Assembly (NCBI GenBank): GCA_020434085.1
Contig: JAGRBM010000025.1
Span: forward strand, 1-16,842
Length of the DNA stretch: 16,842 nucleotides
Direction of reading: 5' to 3'
DNA from: Chrysiogenia bacterium
GTDB taxonomy: Bacteria; JAGRBM01
Positions 14,957 through 16,842 of the stretch are shown piece by piece; position 1 is the stretch's first letter; each line of letters opens with the position of its first letter. The notes under the pieces are model-generated. The model did not search any database, had not been told where the DNA came from, and saw nothing but the letters and a program-made list of their open reading frames with translations. The translations under genes and the position numbers were made by a program.

Positions 14957-14983
14957 GCCAGAAACAAAATCAGGGATCGCCGG

Positions 14984-15301
14984 TCAGGACTTGGCGCGGA
15001 AGAGGCTGAGCACGTGCTCGAAGAAATGGGTCTCGTGCCCGGCAACGACGTCGAGCTCGCCCTGGTCGAAGCCGATGTAGCCGCAGCTCTTGCACTGATC
15101 GACGATCACGGTCTTGAAGGGGACTTCTTCCATCTGGTTGCCGCACTTGGGGCAGCGCATCCAGTGGGCCTGCTTGAGCATTTCGGCCTCGCGGGCCTTC
15201 TTCTCGGCGTTGACCTTCTCGCGCAGCTTGTCGATGGCGAGCTTGTCTTCCTCGGAAAAATACTGGTCTTCGGCGCCGGGTTTTTTAACTTTTTCGGTCA
15301 C
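14984..15301 (-). CDS. Small TFIIB-type zinc-ribbon protein (zf-TFIIB family)
   Basis: The protein has 105 residues. After a charged helical segment (about 16-46, rich in Glu and Lys, possibly a coiled coil) comes a zinc ribbon: C50-P-K-C53, then C70-K-S-C73, with MEEVPFKTVIVDQCKSCGYIGFDQGELDVVAG matching the zf-TFIIB pattern ('CP.C...M......VD.C..C.G.WLD.GEL'). Such proteins bind one zinc; their role is not known precisely. The start is GTG 15301 with GGAG about nine bases upstream. The terminator at 14927-14956 ends this unit. No partner gene is visible. Confidence 0.9.
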   Translation of the reverse strand: MTEKVKKPGAEDQYFSEEDKLAIDKLREKVNAEKKAREAEMLKQAHWMRCPKCGNQMEEVPFKTVIVDQCKSCGYIGFDQGELDVVAGHETHFFEHVLSLFRAKS

Positions 15302-15458
15302 GTCTCTACTCCATCTGGCGAGCCCGAATGGGCCGTCAGGATCGGGTCTCTGCCCCCTTGGTATCCGCTGGGGGCGGGGGAGTCAATAAGTGGCGCGGGC
15401 GGATGCGAAGTGGGAGGGTAGAAGGGGGTCAAAGCGCGCAAAGCGCATCCCATCAGTT

Positions 15459-15563
15459 CTTCCCCCGCAGACGGGGGAAGATGCCCAGAGGGCAGAAGGG
15501 GGCTTTCGGGTAGCCGCCCCCCTCAGTCCAGCTCCGCCGGACAGCTCCCCCGGCAACGGGGGA
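15459..15563. repeat. REP-like cluster of GC-rich hairpins
   Basis: In a 289-base gap without genes (15302-15590) there are consecutive hairpins: CTTCCCCCG/CGGGGGAAG (15459-15480), TGCCC/GGGCA (15482-15494), GGGGGC/GCCCCC (15498-15521), GTCC/GGAC (15526-15542) and TCCCCCG-GCAA-CGGGGGA (15546-15563). None has a T-tract, so this looks like a dispersed repeat rather than a plain terminator, though it may stabilise the 3' end of the helicase mRNA. The rest of the gap, 15302-15458, shows nothing clear. Confidence 0.6.
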
Positions 15564-15590
15564 TCGCTGAGCGGTCAGGCTTCGCCTTCT

Positions 15591-16842
15591 TCAGATTCTT
15601 CTCAAGGGCGCGATCTTCACCATCAGCTTCTTCACCCCGGCGCGGGCAAACGAAACAGTCACCTTCTCGCTGCCGCCCACCAGGGAGCTTTCCTTGACGA
15701 CGCCCTGGCCGAAGCTGGGGTGTTCGACCTTGCAGCCCACGGGGAAGGTGAGCTTGGCGCCGCCGCCACCCGAGGGCGCTGCCGCGCGGCGCTTGGGCGG
15801 GGGAGTGGGCTGCTGGCCGCCACCCTGGTAATTGCCGCCGCCCCCGTAGCCGCCGCCGGCGTTGCCGCTGTCGAGCCAGGAGGGGCGCCCGTCGAACATG
15901 CTGCGCTGACGGCGCGCGCCGGGCTCGGCAAGGCCGGAGAGCTCGAGCAGCTCGGGCGGGATTTCTTCCAAAAAGCGCGAGGGGTCGTTCACGAAGGTCT
16001 GGCCGAAGACCCGGCGGCGCTCGGCGCTGGTGATGTAGAGCTTGCGCATCGCGCGGGTGATTCCCACGTAGCAGAGGCGCCGCTCTTCTTCGAGATCCTC
16101 ATCCGAGAGCACCGAGCGCTCGTGGGGAAACAGGCCCTCTTCCATGCCGGTCATAAAGACGACGGGGAATTCCAGGCCCTTGGCCGTGTGGAGCGTCATC
16201 AGGGTGATGCGGTCCCAGTCTTCCTTGTAGGAATCGGCGTCGGCGACGAGCGCGACGCGCTCGAGAAACTCGGCGGCGTTGGGCTCCTCGACCATTTCTT
16301 CGTAGTCGGAGAGCGCGCTCACGAGTTCCTCGAGATTCTCGAGCCGGCTCTGCGCCTCGATGGACCCGTCGTCCTCGAGGGCGCGGATGTAGCCCGATTC
16401 CACCAGGATGCTGCGCATCAGCTCGGCGGGCCCCACGTTGGCCGACTCCTTGTGCAGGACGTCGTAGAGGTCGATGAAGGCGCGCATTTTCTTGGTCGGG
16501 CCCGTGCCCAGCGTGCCGTCGGTGCAGGCGCGCCGCGTCGCTTCCAGCAGGCTGATGCGCTGCTGCGCGGCCGAGTCCTGGAGCTTGTCCACGGTGCCCG
16601 GGCCGATGCCGCGGGTGGGCGTGTTGATGATGCGCAGCAAGGCGACGTCATCGACCGGGTTGATCAGGAGGCGCAGGTAGCACAGCGCGTCCTTTACTTC
16701 CTTGCGGTCGTAGAACTTCTGCCCACCCAGGATGTTGTAGGGGATGCGGTGCTTGAGCAGCTCTTCTTCGAGCACGCGGCTCTGCGCGTTGGTGCGGTAG
16801 AAGACCGCCACGTCACGCCAGCCCTTGCCCTCGGTGTGGACA
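15591..16842 (-). CDS. pcrA: PcrA/UvrD-type DNA helicase, C-terminal part (5' end outside window)
   Basis: The frame stays open to the window edge, so the N-terminal ATP-binding half is missing. Visible parts: DVAVFYRTNAQSRVLEEELLKHRIPYNILGG, then a 2B-like region, then motif V (MTLHTAKGLEFPVVFMTGMEEGLFPHERS) and motif VI (EEERRLCYVGITRAMRKLYIT). A glycine-rich linker with NAGGGYGGGGNYQGGG follows, and a C-terminal Tudor-like domain ends it (FPVGCKVEHPSFGQGVVKESS...VSFARAGVKKLMVKIAPL). That domain binds RNA polymerase in PcrA/UvrD. It is a superfamily 1A 3'-5' helicase for repair and transcription-replication conflict. The PcrA versus UvrD name is not settled by this fragment. Confidence 0.95.
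   Translation of the reverse strand, partial: VHTEGKGWRDVAVFYRTNAQSRVLEEELLKHRIPYNILGGQKFYDRKEVKDALCYLRLLINPVDDVALLRIINTPTRGIGPGTVDKLQDSAAQQRISLLEATRRACTDGTLGTGPTKKMRAFIDLYDVLHKESANVGPAELMRSILVESGYIRALEDDGSIEAQSRLENLEELVSALSDYEEMVEEPNAAEFLERVALVADADSYKEDWDRITLMTLHTAKGLEFPVVFMTGMEEGLFPHERSVLSDEDLEEERRLCYVGITRAMRKLYITSAERRRVFGQTFVNDPSRFLEEIPPELLELSGLAEPGARRQRSMFDGRPSWLDSGNAGGGYGGGGNYQGGGQQPTPPPKRRAAAPSGGGGAKLTFPVGCKVEHPSFGQGVVKESSLVGGSEKVTVSFARAGVKKLMVKIAPLRRI

Noticed and set aside
15459-15563. CRISPR array from repeated C/G stretches
   Set aside because: The units are unequal hairpins without constant repeats and spacers.

Overview
The window is GC-rich, densely coding bacterial DNA. Gene content suggests an uncultured deltaproteobacterial-type lineage (Myxococcota, Desulfobacterota or Binatota-like): a short Hsp70 with its own J-domain protein, an OmpA/CsgG-type lipoprotein pair, a porin, MaoC dehydratase, a two-gene Get3/ArsA-like ATPase operon and a PcrA/UvrD helicase. 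No rRNA, tRNA, CRISPR array, phage gene or transposase is visible. The taxonomic guess is inference from gene families only.

Layout. Bases 3-3891 are read on the plus strand: the tail of a secreted beta-propeller-like protein, a polytopic membrane protein, a small 11-cysteine protein, an IclR regulator and an SRPBCC-like lipoprotein. A terminator hairpin at 3890-3913 separates this block from a minus-strand block: a J-domain protein and lidless Hsp70 operon (3945-6119), then an OmpA-family lipoprotein, a related CsgG/GNA1162-like lipoprotein and a HadB-like MaoC hydratase (6329-9045). A 428-base divergent intergenic region (9046-9473) holds a long hairpin, candidate promoters and a 14-bp inverted repeat. 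It leads into a plus-strand porin (9474-10757).

From 10868 to the end everything is on the minus strand: two Get3/ArsA-like ATPases overlapping by ATGA, an intergenic MITE-like inverted repeat (13076-13187), a CrtI/RetSat-like FAD oxidoreductase with a strong promoter overlapping a near-palindrome, a TFIIB-type zinc-ribbon protein with a textbook terminator, a REP-like hairpin cluster (15459-15563), and the C-terminal part of a PcrA/UvrD helicase running off the window.

How the genes work together. The clearest units are the Hsp70/J-protein pair, the tandem CsgG-like lipoproteins (probable envelope-anchored partners) and the Get3-like ATPase pair (probable heterodimer). Most other genes look like independent envelope, lipid-metabolism or housekeeping functions. 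The best candidates for under-described biology are the lidless Hsp70 system, the ATPase pair in which one subunit lacks the signature lysine, and the tandem lipoproteins. Two operator-like palindromes also lie over promoters, with no obvious cognate regulator nearby.
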